Under the pieces are notes generated by a model. That model saw nothing but the letters and a program-made list of their open reading frames with translations. It was not told the origin of the DNA and did not search any database. Shown here one piece after another: positions 32,401-40,926 of a stretch of DNA of 53,966 nucleotides (position 1 is the first letter of the stretch; every line of letters begins with the position of its first letter). The position numbers were made by a program, and so were the translations under genes. The stretch is from the NCBI GenBank assembly GCA_002862645.1, contig PKDQ01000025.1:1-53966 (forward strand), given 5' to 3'. This DNA is from Flavobacteriaceae bacterium (lineage in GTDB: Bacteria > Bacteroidota > Bacteroidia > Flavobacteriales > Flavobacteriaceae).

Positions 32401-32851
32401 CTTTGATTTTGACGTTTGATTTGGTTGCTAATATGCTGCGATCAAAGGGGCTTGCGGTAACTTCTAAAAACTCGTTTTCTTTAAAACGTTTGGCAGTTTC
32501 CTTTACTACAGCAAAGGCTTGCGGGAGTATCTTGTCCAAATAACTTGCTACTTCTTCTTGCGATTGCTTAGTGAGAGTATCAATTTCGTTGTAGTGACTT
32601 TCCTTTTCGTCAACATCAACCGTTTGATCAATAGTAGCCTTGAGGGCATCTATCTTGTCAAAAAATGGTTTGCGTATAGCTGCAATTTCTTTTTTAAATG
32701 TAGTTGTTTGATCGCGAAGTTGGTCGTGAGTTAAGTCATTTAATGTTGCTGTAGCTTGATGAATGTTATCCACCAAGGGATAAAGGCCTTTTAGGTCTTT
32801 TTTGGCCTTATCACCAACAAATGTTTTAAGAATACCACTAAGTACACTCAT
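29489..32851 (-). CDS. secA: preprotein translocase ATPase SecA (long Bacteroidota form)
   Basis: SecA pushes unfolded proteins through SecYEG using ATP. Motifs seen are MQTGEGKTLVATLP (Walker A), VDEVDSVLVDDARTPLIISG (DEAD-type box and NBD1 end), AGRGTDIKI and RQLRGRAGRQGDPGSSQFYV (NBD2). The 1120-aa length is about 220 more than E. coli. Extra sequence sits in NBD1 around residues 320-480 (the stretch between IISGPVTDGDRHEF and the EYSIKSERI region) and at the N-terminus. The zinc-binding C-terminal tail of many SecA proteins is absent; the protein ends QAEPLLDKGEWVLIQDN. Long SecA is known in Bacteroidota. It is preceded by its own TACTTTTG element and followed by a coupled glycosyltransferase. 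Confidence 0.97.
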   Translation of the reverse strand: MSVLSGILKTFVGDKAKKDLKGLYPLVDNIHQATATLNDLTHDQLRDQTTTFKKEIAAIRKPFFDKIDALKATIDQTVDVDEKESHYNEIDTLTKQSQEEVASYLDKILPQAFAVVKETAKRFKENEFLEVTASPFDRSILATKSNVKIKGEKAIWANAWDAAGKSVTWDMVHYDVQLIGGIALHQGKIAEMQTGEGKTLVATLPVYLNALSESGVHLVTVNDYLAKRDSAWMAPIFEFHGMSVDCIDYHKPNSEARRNAYKADITYGTNNEFGFDYLRDNMAHSMDDLVQRPHNYAIVDEVDSVLVDDARTPLIISGPVTDGDRHEFDALKPKISALVAEQRQHLTTVLAQAKKLISEGDAKEGGFLLLRVFRGLPKNKALIKFLSQEGIRQLLQKTEGFYMQDNNREMPKVDADLLFVIDEKNNQIELTDKGVEQLSKEGNDADFFVLPDLGSAILSIEQQGKSPDEEAKEKDSLFKEYSIKSERIHSMNQLLKAYTLFEKDVAYVVMENQVKIVDEQTGRIMDGRRYSDGLHQAIEAKENVKIEAATQTFATITLQNYFRMYRKLSGMTGTAITEAGEFWEIYKLDVIEIPTNRPIARKDENDLIYKTKREKYNAVIDHVTALSQAGRPVLIGTTSVEISELLSRMLNIRKVAHNVLNAKLHKKEADVVAEAGNAGVVTIATNMAGRGTDIKINDEVKAAGGLAIVGTERHDSRRVDRQLRGRAGRQGDPGSSQFYVSLEDNLMRLFGSERISKMMDRMGHKEGEVIQAGMMTRSIERAQKKVEENNFGIRKRLLEYDDVMNAQREVIYKRRYNALNGERLQVDIANMLYDTCDQICSVNLANKDYKQFEFELIRLFSLTSPISAADFENQNETELTELVYQAALAHYQRKMEENAARVFPVVKDVYKNPSNTFKRIVVPFTDGVKTLNVVSDLEKSFESEGKNLIRDFEKNISLAIIDESWKDHLRKMDELKQSVQLAVHEQKDPLLIYKFESFELFSVFMDAVNRDIISFLFKGALPTQDARNIREARSVRRKERVNTSKEEVLNQDQQAMRQASQHSGRPVAEKQETIIRERPKIGRNERVNIQHIVSGEKKTVKFKQAEPLLDKGEWVLIQDN

Positions 32852-32870
32852 AGAGAAGAATATAGGAATT

Positions 32871-32878
32871 CAAAAGTA
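32871..32878 (-). promoter_or_regulatory. promoter -7 element of secA
   Basis: TACTTTTG fits TAnnTTTG and ends 19 bp before the secA ATG. Confidence 0.5.
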
Positions 32879-32907
32879 AGCAAAAAAAGCGAAGAGAAAT
32901 CGAATAA

Positions 32908-33129
32908 TTAGTATTCGTCCTCGTTCCAAAGATAATCTTCGTCCGTAGGATAATCAGGCCAAATTTCTTGGATGGATTCATAGATTTCTCCTTCATCCTC
33001 AATGGATTGGAGATTCTCTACCACTTCAAGAGGAGCGCCTGTTCTAATGGCATAATCGATAAGTTCGTCTTTGTTTGCCGGCCATGGGGCGTCACTTAAA
33101 TACGATGCAAGTTCTAAAGTCCAGTACAT
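32908..33129 (-). CDS. DUF2795-type small acidic protein
   Basis: The ATG at 33129 gives 73 aa; the longer frame to 33180 would cross the -7 element. The sequence MYWTLELASYLSDAPWPANK then DELIDYAIRTGAPLEVVENL matches the DUF2795 pattern, a short helical fold. The tail is very acidic (PTDEDYLWNEDEY). Function is unknown. It lies directly upstream of secA on the same strand, and this gene order may be conserved in Flavobacteriaceae. Confidence 0.85.
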   Translation of the reverse strand: MYWTLELASYLSDAPWPANKDELIDYAIRTGAPLEVVENLQSIEDEGEIYESIQEIWPDYPTDEDYLWNEDEY

Positions 33130-33150
33130 GAAGTTAATTTTAAGGAGTTG

Positions 33151-33158
33151 CAAAAATA
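33151..33158 (-). promoter_or_regulatory. promoter -7 element of the DUF2795 gene
   Basis: TATTTTTG fits TAnnTTTG and ends 21 bp before the start codon. Confidence 0.5.
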
Positions 33159-33188
33159 AATTTTTATTGCAGTTATGCAAATAAAAAC

Positions 33189-33734
33189 TTACTTACTTGG
33201 TATCCACTTGATTTCATCCTTGCCGTCCCAGATAGCCAAAGCTCTTGCCAAACAAAAAAGATAGTCCGATAATCGGTTTAAATAGATCAGTACTTTCTCG
33301 TCCACAAAGTCTATGCGACTCAATTGTACTACAATACGCTCAGCCCTGCGACAAACGCAGCGTGCTATGTGGGCTTGCGCTGCTCCCTTATTACCTCCAG
33401 GAACAATAAAATGGGTCATTCTTGGCAGCAATACTTCGTATTCGTCTATACAAGTTTCCAGTGTTTTTATGTCATCTGTATTTACTTCTGCAAAAGGTCT
33501 TTTTTGTTCTTTGGACTTACTTGCCAGTTGCGCTCCCATAGAAAACAGCAAGCTTTGAATGCGTTGAACTTCCTCAATACGGTCTTGCGGCAGGTATTCA
33601 ACAATTAATCCCAGCCAAGAGTTTAATTCATCTACCGTCCCGTAGGATTCAATTCTAAGATCACTTTTTGAAACTCGGTAACCTCCTATCAATGAAGTGT
33701 CTCCACTGTCACCAGTTTTTGTGTAAATTTTCAT
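33189..33734 (-). CDS. ATP:cob(I)alamin adenosyltransferase, PduO type
   Basis: The enzyme adds the adenosyl group of coenzyme B12. The 181-aa product has the PduO-type motifs: the N-terminal MKIYTKTGDSGDTSLIGG (ATP-binding), SYGTVDELNSWLGL, THFIVPGGNKGAAQAHIARC and VCRRAERIVVQL (the RRAER signature), and IYLNRLSDYLFCLAR. Length is normal. No B12-dependent enzyme or corrin pathway gene is in the window, so it probably serves salvaged cobalamin, for example for methylmalonyl-CoA mutase. TATTTTTG at 33753-33760 precedes it. Confidence 0.95.
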   Translation of the reverse strand: MKIYTKTGDSGDTSLIGGYRVSKSDLRIESYGTVDELNSWLGLIVEYLPQDRIEEVQRIQSLLFSMGAQLASKSKEQKRPFAEVNTDDIKTLETCIDEYEVLLPRMTHFIVPGGNKGAAQAHIARCVCRRAERIVVQLSRIDFVDEKVLIYLNRLSDYLFCLARALAIWDGKDEIKWIPSK

Positions 33735-33752
33735 ATTAGTAGCAATTCAACG

Positions 33753-33760
33753 CAAAAATA
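33753..33760 (-). promoter_or_regulatory. promoter -7 element of the adenosyltransferase gene
   Basis: TATTTTTG fits TAnnTTTG and ends 18 bp before the ATG. Confidence 0.5.
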
Positions 33761-33819
33761 CACATTTTAGTGATGTGCCGGGGTTTTATTTCATGTAAAC
33801 CACTCATTTTCAATATAGT

Positions 33820-35382
33820 TCAGTTTTTTCTACGAGAAAATGAGAATAGTAGCATCAACCCAGCTACAAAACCGCCAAGTCTGAATATATAATCTCCATA
33901 GCGAACATAAAGTGTGATGTTTTTTTGTGGATAGATTGTTGCTGATAACACGCCTTTGGTATTATAAGGGAGTTTTGCGGTTACCTCACCAAGCGGAGAA
34001 ATAAATCCAGAAATCCCTGTATTAGCCGACCTAACAACCGCTCTTCTTGTTTCAATGGCACGTAAGCGTGCATAGGCCATGTGTTGTTTATGTCCAGGCG
34101 TATCGCCCCACCATGCATCATTTGTCATGATAGCCAAGACTTGAGCCCCATTTCTAACATACCCCGTGACAAACTCGCCATAAATAGATTCATAGCAAAT
34201 TACAGGGCTTATTTTTACGCCACTATACAAAGGGAAAGCTTCTCGTTCTTCTTGGGTAGCTCTTGTTAAAACAGTACCCCCAAAATCAAGCATGACATTG
34301 CCCAAAAGCGGTTCAATTATATTTCTGAATGGCAGCGTTTCGACGCCTACAACTAATTTGGATTTATGATATACCTGCACTCCAGTAGTGTCTGTTAGAA
34401 ATACCGAGTTGTAAAAATCTGCCCAAATCCCATTATTGAGTTTGTTGGCCGTTTTCGTTTTGTCTTCCTCAGCATACGTCTTATAAAATTGTATGCCGTT
34501 AAGTAGTTGGGTGTTGTGAGTCTTTGCATAATTAAGCAAGTCTCGGTAGAGCTTACTTTCTTCAATATAAGTTAAATTTATACCAGCTCCTTCTGAAAAA
34601 TAGGTCTCAGGAGTTATGATTACATCAGGTTTTTGACCTAACTCAGAAGCAGTTTGTTTCAATAGAAGTGCAAATTGATCTTGGGTTGTTTGGTTGTACT
34701 TTTCGGTATAAGGGTCAATATTCGGCTGTACGACCGTTACGGTTAGTTTTTCCGATATGTCTTGCTCAAATTGATTTTTAATAAGAAAGGACAAGCCAAG
34801 CGGAATTAAAATCAAAGCAAGTGGCCGAATCCATTTTTTGTGGAGTTTTTTGGTTTCCCAATAATGCTTCAATGTGTGATATAATGAGATATTGACCATC
34901 CAAATCCACAGTGTGCCACCAAAAACCCCTGTATATTCATACCATTGCACCCAATTAGGATTGACTGCAAATCCATTACCTAGGTTTAGCCAAGGCCAAG
35001 AAAAATCCCAATGCAAGTGTAGTTTTTCAAAACAAATCCAAGCAAGTGGTAAGAATATGAACCCTGCTTTTCTACTTAATTTTCTGTCAATTCGGCGCCA
35101 AAAAAGCACAACAGTGGTCATCAGTAGGCTGTTCACAACAATGGCAAAAAACATCCCAAAAATTGTAGCGTTCCAAAGCCACCAAGTAGTGATGACATTC
35201 CAAACCAAAAAACCAAGAAAAACGCGAGCAGAAAAACGCCAAAAGCCATCATTTTTTGTAAGTTCAATAAGCCATAAAAAGGGCACCAGGACTACAAAAA
35301 TTAAAGGGGTGAACCCAGCAGTTGGCCATGAAAGACCCAGCAACACACCAAAAAACAATGACAGTATGATTTTTACAGGCAT
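33820..35382 (-). CDS. lnt: apolipoprotein N-acyltransferase
   Basis: Lnt adds the third acyl chain to lipoproteins at the periplasmic side of the inner membrane. I start at the ATG at 35382 (520 aa); the frame extends five codons to a TTG. The first 200 residues contain about seven helices. The nitrilase-like domain holds the catalytic triad: Glu in VIITPETYF, Lys in VYHKSKLVVGVE and Cys in PVICYESIYGEF. The late motif MTNDAWWGDTPGHKQHMAYA then ARLRAIETRRAVVRSANTG is characteristic. Together with two predicted lipoproteins here (DUF1573, MsrA) it fits normal lipoprotein maturation. Confidence 0.95.
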   Translation of the reverse strand: MPVKIILSLFFGVLLGLSWPTAGFTPLIFVVLVPFLWLIELTKNDGFWRFSARVFLGFLVWNVITTWWLWNATIFGMFFAIVVNSLLMTTVVLFWRRIDRKLSRKAGFIFLPLAWICFEKLHLHWDFSWPWLNLGNGFAVNPNWVQWYEYTGVFGGTLWIWMVNISLYHTLKHYWETKKLHKKWIRPLALILIPLGLSFLIKNQFEQDISEKLTVTVVQPNIDPYTEKYNQTTQDQFALLLKQTASELGQKPDVIITPETYFSEGAGINLTYIEESKLYRDLLNYAKTHNTQLLNGIQFYKTYAEEDKTKTANKLNNGIWADFYNSVFLTDTTGVQVYHKSKLVVGVETLPFRNIIEPLLGNVMLDFGGTVLTRATQEEREAFPLYSGVKISPVICYESIYGEFVTGYVRNGAQVLAIMTNDAWWGDTPGHKQHMAYARLRAIETRRAVVRSANTGISGFISPLGEVTAKLPYNTKGVLSATIYPQKNITLYVRYGDYIFRLGGFVAGLMLLFSFSRRKN

Positions 35383-35383
35383 T

Positions 35384-35412
35384 TTGCTAATGTACAATTT
35401 TGTGTAGGTTTG
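35384..35412 (+). promoter_or_regulatory. promoter of pssA
   Basis: TTG at 35384-35386 and TAGGTTTG at 35405-35412 have an 18-bp spacer and fit the Bacteroidota consensus. The start codon follows 25 bp later. Confidence 0.5.
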
Positions 35413-35437
35413 TATTGCTTAACCAAAACCTTAACGG

Positions 35438-36103
35438 ATGAATATTATTAGATTTTTACCAAACACGCTTACGCTACTCAACGGCTTTTCTGGTTGTATG
35501 GCGTTGCTTTCTTTGTTCGAAAACGATTATAACAAAACACTTATGTGGGTATTGATAGGTGTTTTTTTAGATAGCATTGATGGTTTAGTGGCAAGGGCCT
35601 TTCTCGTTTCTTCTGAAATTGGCAAGCAACTTGACTCACTTTGTGATGTTATTTCCTTTGGACTGGTTCCTGGGTATTTTATGTACAAGTACTTAAATGA
35701 TTTTTTGCCCTATGAACTCGTGCCGCTATCTATTTTAGCATTTGTAGTTACTCTAGCTTCCATTTTTAGATTAGCTCGTTTTAACATTACCCCGTCAAGT
35801 CAACTTGATTTTCAGGGTATGCCCACCCCAGCATTTGCTTTGTTTGTTGTGGGTATCCCTTTTATTCCCTTTGAAATTAATCCAATAATTATTACAGTAG
35901 TTGTTGCATTGCTTACCCTTTTAATGGTATCAAAAATCATTTTGCCCAGTCAAAAGTTCGTAAATGGAAAGCCTTCAAATTTCTTTTGGCTTTTTGCGGT
36001 AATATTTATTTCCGTTTTGTTAATTTTTCGATCACAAGCATTGTCGTTAACAGTGCTTGCCTATGCATTTTTTGGCATATTGTATATACGACTTAAAGCG
36101 TAA
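35438..36103 (+). CDS. pssA: CDP-diacylglycerol-serine O-phosphatidyltransferase
   Basis: This membrane enzyme makes phosphatidylserine, precursor of phosphatidylethanolamine. The 221-aa protein has the CDP-alcohol phosphotransferase signature DG-x2-AR-x8-G-x3-D-x3-D, seen in [20 protein letters not shown] and LCD at about 47-70. Five to six helices follow, and the N-terminus is [15 protein letters not shown], typical of PssA type II. The downstream stretch [11 protein letters not shown] with [13 protein letters not shown] supports phosphatidylserine rather than phosphatidylglycerol phosphate synthase. No psd gene is adjacent. Its 3' end overlaps the convergent lptB by 11 bp. Confidence 0.92.
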   Translation: MNIIRFLPNTLTLLNGFSGCMALLSLFENDYNKTLMWVLIGVFLDSIDGLVARAFLVSSEIGKQLDSLCDVISFGLVPGYFMYKYLNDFLPYELVPLSILAFVVTLASIFRLARFNITPSSQLDFQGMPTPAFALFVVGIPFIPFEINPIIITVVVALLTLLMVSKIILPSQKFVNGKPSNFFWLFAVIFISVLLIFRSQALSLTVLAYAFFGILYIRLKA

Positions 36104-36833
36104 GCTTCTTTTTGCGTAACTCGAAGTTTTGACCTAAGTACACTTTGCGAACCATTTCGTCTTGTGCCAACTCCTCTGGTGTCCCCGTTTTTAGAATTTT
36201 CCCCTCAAACATAAGGTAGGTACGGTCTGTAATGGCCAACGTTTCTTGCACATTGTGATCGGTGATCAGGATGCCAATATTTCGTTTCTTTAAGTGGGCT
36301 ACAATTTTTTGTATATCCTCAACGGCAACGGGGTCAACACCTGCAAAAGGCTCGTCCAAGAGAACAAATTTGGGGTCTGTGGCAAGTGCACGGGCAATTT
36401 CTGTTCTTCTTCGTTCTCCTCCAGATAACAAATCTCCTCTATTTTTACGAATATGATTTAGGCCAAACTCCTCTAGCAAGGCTTCTGTTCTGTCATGTTG
36501 TTCCTGTTTTGACAACTTGGTCAACTCCAAAACACTTTTTATGTTTTGTTCGACCGTGAGTTTTCGAAAAACAGATGCTTCTTGTGCCAAATAGCCAATG
36601 CCACTTTGCGCACGCTTATACATGGGGAATTTTGTAATATCAGTGTCTTCCAAATAAATGTGCCCGCTAAGAGGTTTAATAAGCCCTACAATCATATAGA
36701 ATGAAGTTGTTTTTCCAGCACCGTTGGGTCCGAGTAACCCCACAATTTCACCCTGATTTACAGTAACGGATATGTCGTTTACTACTTTTCTACCTCTATA
36801 GGTTTTGGTGATGTTTTCAGCGTGTAGCTTCAT
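36093..36833 (-). CDS. lptB: LPS export ABC transporter ATP-binding protein
   Basis: LptB powers extraction of lipopolysaccharide from the inner membrane by LptFG. The 246-aa protein has Walker [21 protein letters not shown], the Q loop [17 protein letters not shown] (typical of LptB), the signature [16 protein letters not shown], Walker [17 protein letters not shown] and the H switch [12 protein letters not shown]. The FAGVDP wording and the EASVFRKL stretch separate LptB from other ATPases. It lies in a run with tatC and the arabinose-5-phosphate isomerase, the latter also needed for LPS core sugar. Confidence 0.95.
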   Translation of the reverse strand: MKLHAENITKTYRGRKVVNDISVTVNQGEIVGLLGPNGAGKTTSFYMIVGLIKPLSGHIYLEDTDITKFPMYKRAQSGIGYLAQEASVFRKLTVEQNIKSVLELTKLSKQEQHDRTEALLEEFGLNHIRKNRGDLLSGGERRRTEIARALATDPKFVLLDEPFAGVDPVAVEDIQKIVAHLKKRNIGILITDHNVQETLAITDRTYLMFEGKILKTGTPEELAQDEMVRKVYLGQNFELRKKKLTL

Positions 36834-36842
36834 GTGATAGTA

Positions 36843-37655
36843 TTATGAATTTTCTTGTGCTCGTTGAATTCTTTTGTAAACAGATTTCGAAATAAAGATA
36901 CTCACTTCATATAAAATCATAATGGGAATGGCCACAATAATTTGGCTAGCAATGTCTGGCGGAGTGATGACAGCCGATAGGGTCAATACAATCACCAATG
37001 ATATTTTACGGTATTTGCGCATCAAACTAGGCGTGATAAGGCCAATTTTAGTGAGGAAGTATACCAAAATGGGTAGCTCAAAAATAAAGCCAGCTGACAG
37101 TACAGATGCACGGACCAATGCGGTATAACTGCTAAGGTCAAAGTCATTGAATATTTCACTGCTGACACTGTAGGTTCCCAAAAAGCGAAGGGAAAGCGGT
37201 GTAATAACAAAATAGCCAAACAATACTCCAGTGAAAAACAATAACGAAGACACTATGATAAATCCACGAGCCTGTCTGCGTTCTGGCTTAAGCATTCCAG
37301 GGCTGATAAACTTCCAGACCTGATAAATCACATATGGAAAAGCGAGAATAAAACCAGCCGTTATGGATGTCCAGATATGTGCCGAAAATTGTCCCGCTAC
37401 AGTTCTGCTTTGTACTCTAAAAGGGAGCTCATCTAGGCAAAAACTTTCGTCGAAACCTAATGCTTGTGCAGCACTACAAAGCCATTTATAAGTTACAAAG
37501 TTTTGTTTCTTGGGCCCAAATAGTAAGACGTCAAAAATAAAGTCTTTGGCTAAAAAAGCAGCGCCGCCTGCAATTACAATGGCTAAAATACTGCGAATAA
37601 GATGCCAACGCAACTCTTCTAAATGATCAAGAAATGGCATGGTTTTATTGTCCAT
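36843..37655 (-). CDS. tatC: Sec-independent protein translocase TatC
   Basis: TatC recognises twin-arginine signal peptides. The 270-aa product has six helices and the family marks: MPFLDHLEELRWHLIRSI at the N-terminus, SPGMLKPERRQARGFIIVSS in the first loop with the conserved Glu, and LPILVYFLTKIGLITPSLMR. The C-terminus is short and basic. An extended periplasmic loop (CSAAQALGFDESFCLDELPF) is common in Bacteroidota. tatA is not next to it. It lies 9 bp upstream of lptB and 3 bp after the isomerase gene, so they are one operon. Confidence 0.95.
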   Translation of the reverse strand: MDNKTMPFLDHLEELRWHLIRSILAIVIAGGAAFLAKDFIFDVLLFGPKKQNFVTYKWLCSAAQALGFDESFCLDELPFRVQSRTVAGQFSAHIWTSITAGFILAFPYVIYQVWKFISPGMLKPERRQARGFIIVSSLLFFTGVLFGYFVITPLSLRFLGTYSVSSEIFNDFDLSSYTALVRASVLSAGFIFELPILVYFLTKIGLITPSLMRKYRKISLVIVLTLSAVITPPDIASQIIVAIPIMILYEVSIFISKSVYKRIQRAQENS

Positions 37656-37658
37656 ACA

Positions 37659-38624
37659 CTAATAAATACCTTCGTTTAAGATATCGTGAATATGCACAAC
37701 CCCCATATAAGTTTGGGCATCTTCCACAATGATTTGGCTAATCTCTTTTTCTTGCATCAGAGTTAATGCTTTTTTGGCAAGCGTTTTACTGCTTAAAACA
37801 ATGGGTTTTTTTACCATGATATCTCGTGCACTTAGTGCTGAAAAATCATCAGTAGATTGCATCATACGCCGTAAATCTCCATCAGTTATGACACCCACTA
37901 CCCGTTGGTCTTGGACTACAGCTGTTGCACCAACAAGCTTTGTTGAGATTTCGCTAATAACTGCTTTTATGGGCGTATCAGGTGTTACTGCTGGTTTTTT
38001 GTGTAATTGAAGCAAGTGTCCTAATTGGATATTTAACGCCTTACCCAACGCGCCTCCAGGATGGGAACGAGCAAAATCTTCTGCCTTGAATCCGCTGAGC
38101 TCCATCAGACAAATAGCCAATGCATCTCCCATAACAAGCTGAGCTGTGGTACTTGTAGTCGGTGCTAAATTGTTTTGGTCGGCTTCCTTGGGTATGCCAA
38201 CATGTAAAATTGCATCTGCATTTTGAGCAAGAAACGAAGTGGAATTTGAGGTCATACCTATTAGTTTGTTGCCTCTATTTTTTAATAATGGAACTAGTGT
38301 TTTTATTTCGGCACTGGTGCCACTTTTCGATAAACACAGTACGATATCTTGTTGTTCTATCATGCCTAAATCCCCGTGAATGGCATCAGCAGCGTGCATA
38401 AAAATACTTTTTGTTCCAGTGGAATTTAAGGTGGCGCTAATTTTCATACCGATAATGGCGCTTTTGCCAATACCCGTTAGTACCAAACGCCCTGTTCCCG
38501 TATGAACCCAATCGACAACTCTTTCAAAATCGTTGTTAAGTTGCGGAGCCAATCCTGCGATAGCTTCAGATTGCTGTTCTATTACAGAAGCAGCAACTTT
38601 TAATAAGTGGTTTGATTTGTTCAA
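37659..38624 (-). CDS. kdsD: arabinose-5-phosphate isomerase (KdsD/KpsF/GutQ family)
   Basis: The enzyme turns ribulose 5-phosphate into arabinose 5-phosphate, the first step toward the LPS sugar Kdo. The 321-aa product has an SIS domain (about 40-175; TGIGKSAIIGMKISATLNST, MHAADAIHGDLGMI, LCLSKSGTSAEI, SHPGGALGKAL) and two CBS domains (about 205-318). The start is TTG at 38624. A TAA stop lies immediately upstream in frame and the first residues, MNKSNHLLKVAASVIEQQSE, match the family N-terminus, so no ATG is available. TACATTTG at 38667-38674 may be its -7 element. It heads the kdsD-tatC-lptB run. Confidence 0.93.
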   Translation of the reverse strand: MNKSNHLLKVAASVIEQQSEAIAGLAPQLNNDFERVVDWVHTGTGRLVLTGIGKSAIIGMKISATLNSTGTKSIFMHAADAIHGDLGMIEQQDIVLCLSKSGTSAEIKTLVPLLKNRGNKLIGMTSNSTSFLAQNADAILHVGIPKEADQNNLAPTTSTTAQLVMGDALAICLMELSGFKAEDFARSHPGGALGKALNIQLGHLLQLHKKPAVTPDTPIKAVISEISTKLVGATAVVQDQRVVGVITDGDLRRMMQSTDDFSALSARDIMVKKPIVLSSKTLAKKALTLMQEKEISQIIVEDAQTYMGVVHIHDILNEGIY

Positions 38625-38666
38625 TTATTGTTGATATTTAAACAGTTTTAACGTATATTGTGAATA

Positions 38667-38674
38667 CAAATGTA
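38667..38674 (-). promoter_or_regulatory. possible promoter -7 element of kdsD-tatC-lptB
   Basis: TACATTTG fits TAnnTTTG, 42 bp before the TTG start codon and within the divergent gap to recQ. Confidence 0.4.
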
Positions 38675-38685
38675 CAAAACCCACG

Positions 38686-40887
38686 ATGAAGCTACAGGTC
38701 GATGGCAAAGCGCTTGATTTAAAAGCCGCGTTAAAGAATTTTTTTGGTTTTAACGAGTTCCGAGGATTACAAGAAGATGTAATAAAAAGCGTACTTAACA
38801 AAGAGAATACCTTTGTAATTATGCCTACTGGCGGCGGTAAGTCGCTGTGTTATCAATTGCCTGCGCTTGTTCAGCATGGAACAGCCATAGTAGTTTCCCC
38901 GCTCATAGCACTAATGAAAAATCAAGTTGATGCTATTCGTGGAATTTCCAAAAAAGACGGTATAGCACATGTTTTAAACTCCTCTTTGAGTAAAACGCAG
39001 GTTGAAATTGTCAAGCAAGACATCAGTTCGGGGCTTACTAAACTTTTATATGTAGCACCAGAATCACTCACAAAAGAAGATTATGTTGCTTTTCTGCGTA
39101 CTGTTCCTGTTAGTTTCCTAGCTATTGATGAAGCCCACTGTATCTCAGAGTGGGGACATGATTTTAGACCAGAATATCGCAACCTTAAAGCAATCATGCA
39201 GCGAATAGGTGACAATATACCCATCATTGGTTTAACCGCAACTGCAACACCCAAAGTTCAAGAAGATATACTTAAGAATCTTAATATTTCTGACGCCACT
39301 ACCTATTTGGCTTCCTTTAATAGACCAAATTTGTTCTATGAAGTAAGGCCAAAAACAGGACAAGTGGATCGTGATATTATCTCTTTTGTTAAAGGGGACA
39401 AAGGTAAATCAGGCATTGTCTATTGTTTGTCTCGCAAGCGTGTGGAAGAATTAGCCCAAATGCTACAAGTCAACGGCGTTAATGCCCTGCCGTATCACGC
39501 TGGTTTAGACACCAAACAAAGGGTTCATAACCAAGACAGTTTTCTCAAAGAAGATTGTGATGTTATTGTAGCAACTATTGCTTTTGGTATGGGAATAGAC
39601 AAGCCAGATGTTCGTTTTGTTATTCATCATGATATTCCTAAAAGTATAGAGAGCTATTATCAAGAAACAGGTCGAGCTGGAAGAGACGGAGGTGAAGGTC
39701 ATTGCTTGGCTTTTTATGCCTACAAGGATATCGAAAAGCTTGAAAAGTTTATGGCTGGGAAGCCACTTGCAGAACAAGAAGTTGGATATGCATTGTTGCA
39801 AGAAATGGTTTCTTATGCCGAGACTTCAATGTCCAGACGTAAATTTATATTACACTATTTTGGAGAGGAATTTGATTCGGTTAACGGAGCAGGAGCTGAA
39901 ATGGACGACAATGCCCGAAATCCCAAACCAAGAGTGGAGGCGCAAAAAGAAGTGGCGCTTATCATTCAAACCATTAAAGACACCAACGAGCAGTATAAGA
40001 TTAAAGAGTTGGTACATATCATGGTTGGAAAAGAGACGCCAATTTTAGTATCACATCGCATTCAATCAAACTCTTTTTTTGGCGCTGGAAATGCCAAAGA
40101 TCAAGCCTATTGGAAAGCCTTACTGTCACAGCTTTTGGTAGCAGGTTATTTGAAAAAAGAAATTGAAACCTATGGTGTATTGAAGTTAAATGAAAAGAGC
40201 GCTTCTTTCTTAGAGAAACCACACAGCTTTTTAATGACAGAAAATCATTTATATGACAATAGCGTTGCTGTTGCTACACCTGCTAGAACAACATCCTATG
40301 AGGCCAGGCTTCAGAAAATGCTGATGAAACTTCGCAAAGAAGTTGCTGAAAAATACGAAGTACCTCCATATGCTGTTTTTGAAGAGTCTTCAATTAATGA
40401 TATGCTCATAAAGTACCCTATAACTATTGAAGAGTTAAAAAACATTCACGGAGTAGGTGAGGGGAAAGCCAATAAATTTGGCAAACCTTTTATTAACTTA
40501 ATCGAATCCTATGTCAAGGACAATGACATCACAAGACCTGAGGATTTAATTATCAAAACTACTGGAGCAAATTCCGCACTGAAACTATTTATTATTCAAA
40601 ATATTGACAGGAAGTTACCTATTCGTGACATCGCAGATGCCAAAGGAATGGAACTCCCTAATTTCCTCGACCAATTGGAGACCATTGTTTTTTCTGGAAC
40701 CAAGGTAAATATCCAATATGCTATCGATGATCTTTTTGATGAGGAACAGCAAGAAGAACTTCATGAATACTTCATGGAAGCGGAAAACAATGACATACAA
40801 GAAGCTGTTGAAGAATTTGATGGTGAGTATGAAGAGGATGATTTGCGTATTTTCAGAATTAAATTCATGAGTGAGGTGGCAAACTAA
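38686..40887 (+). CDS. recQ: ATP-dependent DNA helicase RecQ
   Basis: RecQ unwinds DNA 3' to 5' during recombination repair. The 733-aa protein begins ALKNFFGFNEFRGLQEDVIK. It carries Walker A MPTGGGKSLCYQLP (about 46-59), DEAH box AIDEAHCISEWGHDFRPEYR, GLTATATPKVQEDIL, IVYCLSRKRVEEL and YQETGRAGRDGGEGHCLAFY. A winged-helix RQC domain (about 400-520) and an HRDC domain (about 535-610) follow, then a C-terminal acidic tail of about 120 residues (EEQQEELHEYFMEAENNDIQ). The zinc-binding cysteines usual in the RQC are not obvious; the segment after RKFILHYFGEEF has none. It is divergent from kdsD. Confidence 0.95.
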   Translation: MKLQVDGKALDLKAALKNFFGFNEFRGLQEDVIKSVLNKENTFVIMPTGGGKSLCYQLPALVQHGTAIVVSPLIALMKNQVDAIRGISKKDGIAHVLNSSLSKTQVEIVKQDISSGLTKLLYVAPESLTKEDYVAFLRTVPVSFLAIDEAHCISEWGHDFRPEYRNLKAIMQRIGDNIPIIGLTATATPKVQEDILKNLNISDATTYLASFNRPNLFYEVRPKTGQVDRDIISFVKGDKGKSGIVYCLSRKRVEELAQMLQVNGVNALPYHAGLDTKQRVHNQDSFLKEDCDVIVATIAFGMGIDKPDVRFVIHHDIPKSIESYYQETGRAGRDGGEGHCLAFYAYKDIEKLEKFMAGKPLAEQEVGYALLQEMVSYAETSMSRRKFILHYFGEEFDSVNGAGAEMDDNARNPKPRVEAQKEVALIIQTIKDTNEQYKIKELVHIMVGKETPILVSHRIQSNSFFGAGNAKDQAYWKALLSQLLVAGYLKKEIETYGVLKLNEKSASFLEKPHSFLMTENHLYDNSVAVATPARTTSYEARLQKMLMKLRKEVAEKYEVPPYAVFEESSINDMLIKYPITIEELKNIHGVGEGKANKFGKPFINLIESYVKDNDITRPEDLIIKTTGANSALKLFIIQNIDRKLPIRDIADAKGMELPNFLDQLETIVFSGTKVNIQYAIDDLFDEEQQEELHEYFMEAENNDIQEAVEEFDGEYEEDDLRIFRIKFMSEVAN

Positions 40888-40926
40888 TCTTTTTATGTCT
40901 ATTTTCGCAGGCATTAATAAGCACTA

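Noticed and set aside
29540-32734. Many open frames opposite secA
   Set aside because: They are short, serine- and cysteine-rich antisense shadows of a gene that accounts for the whole interval.
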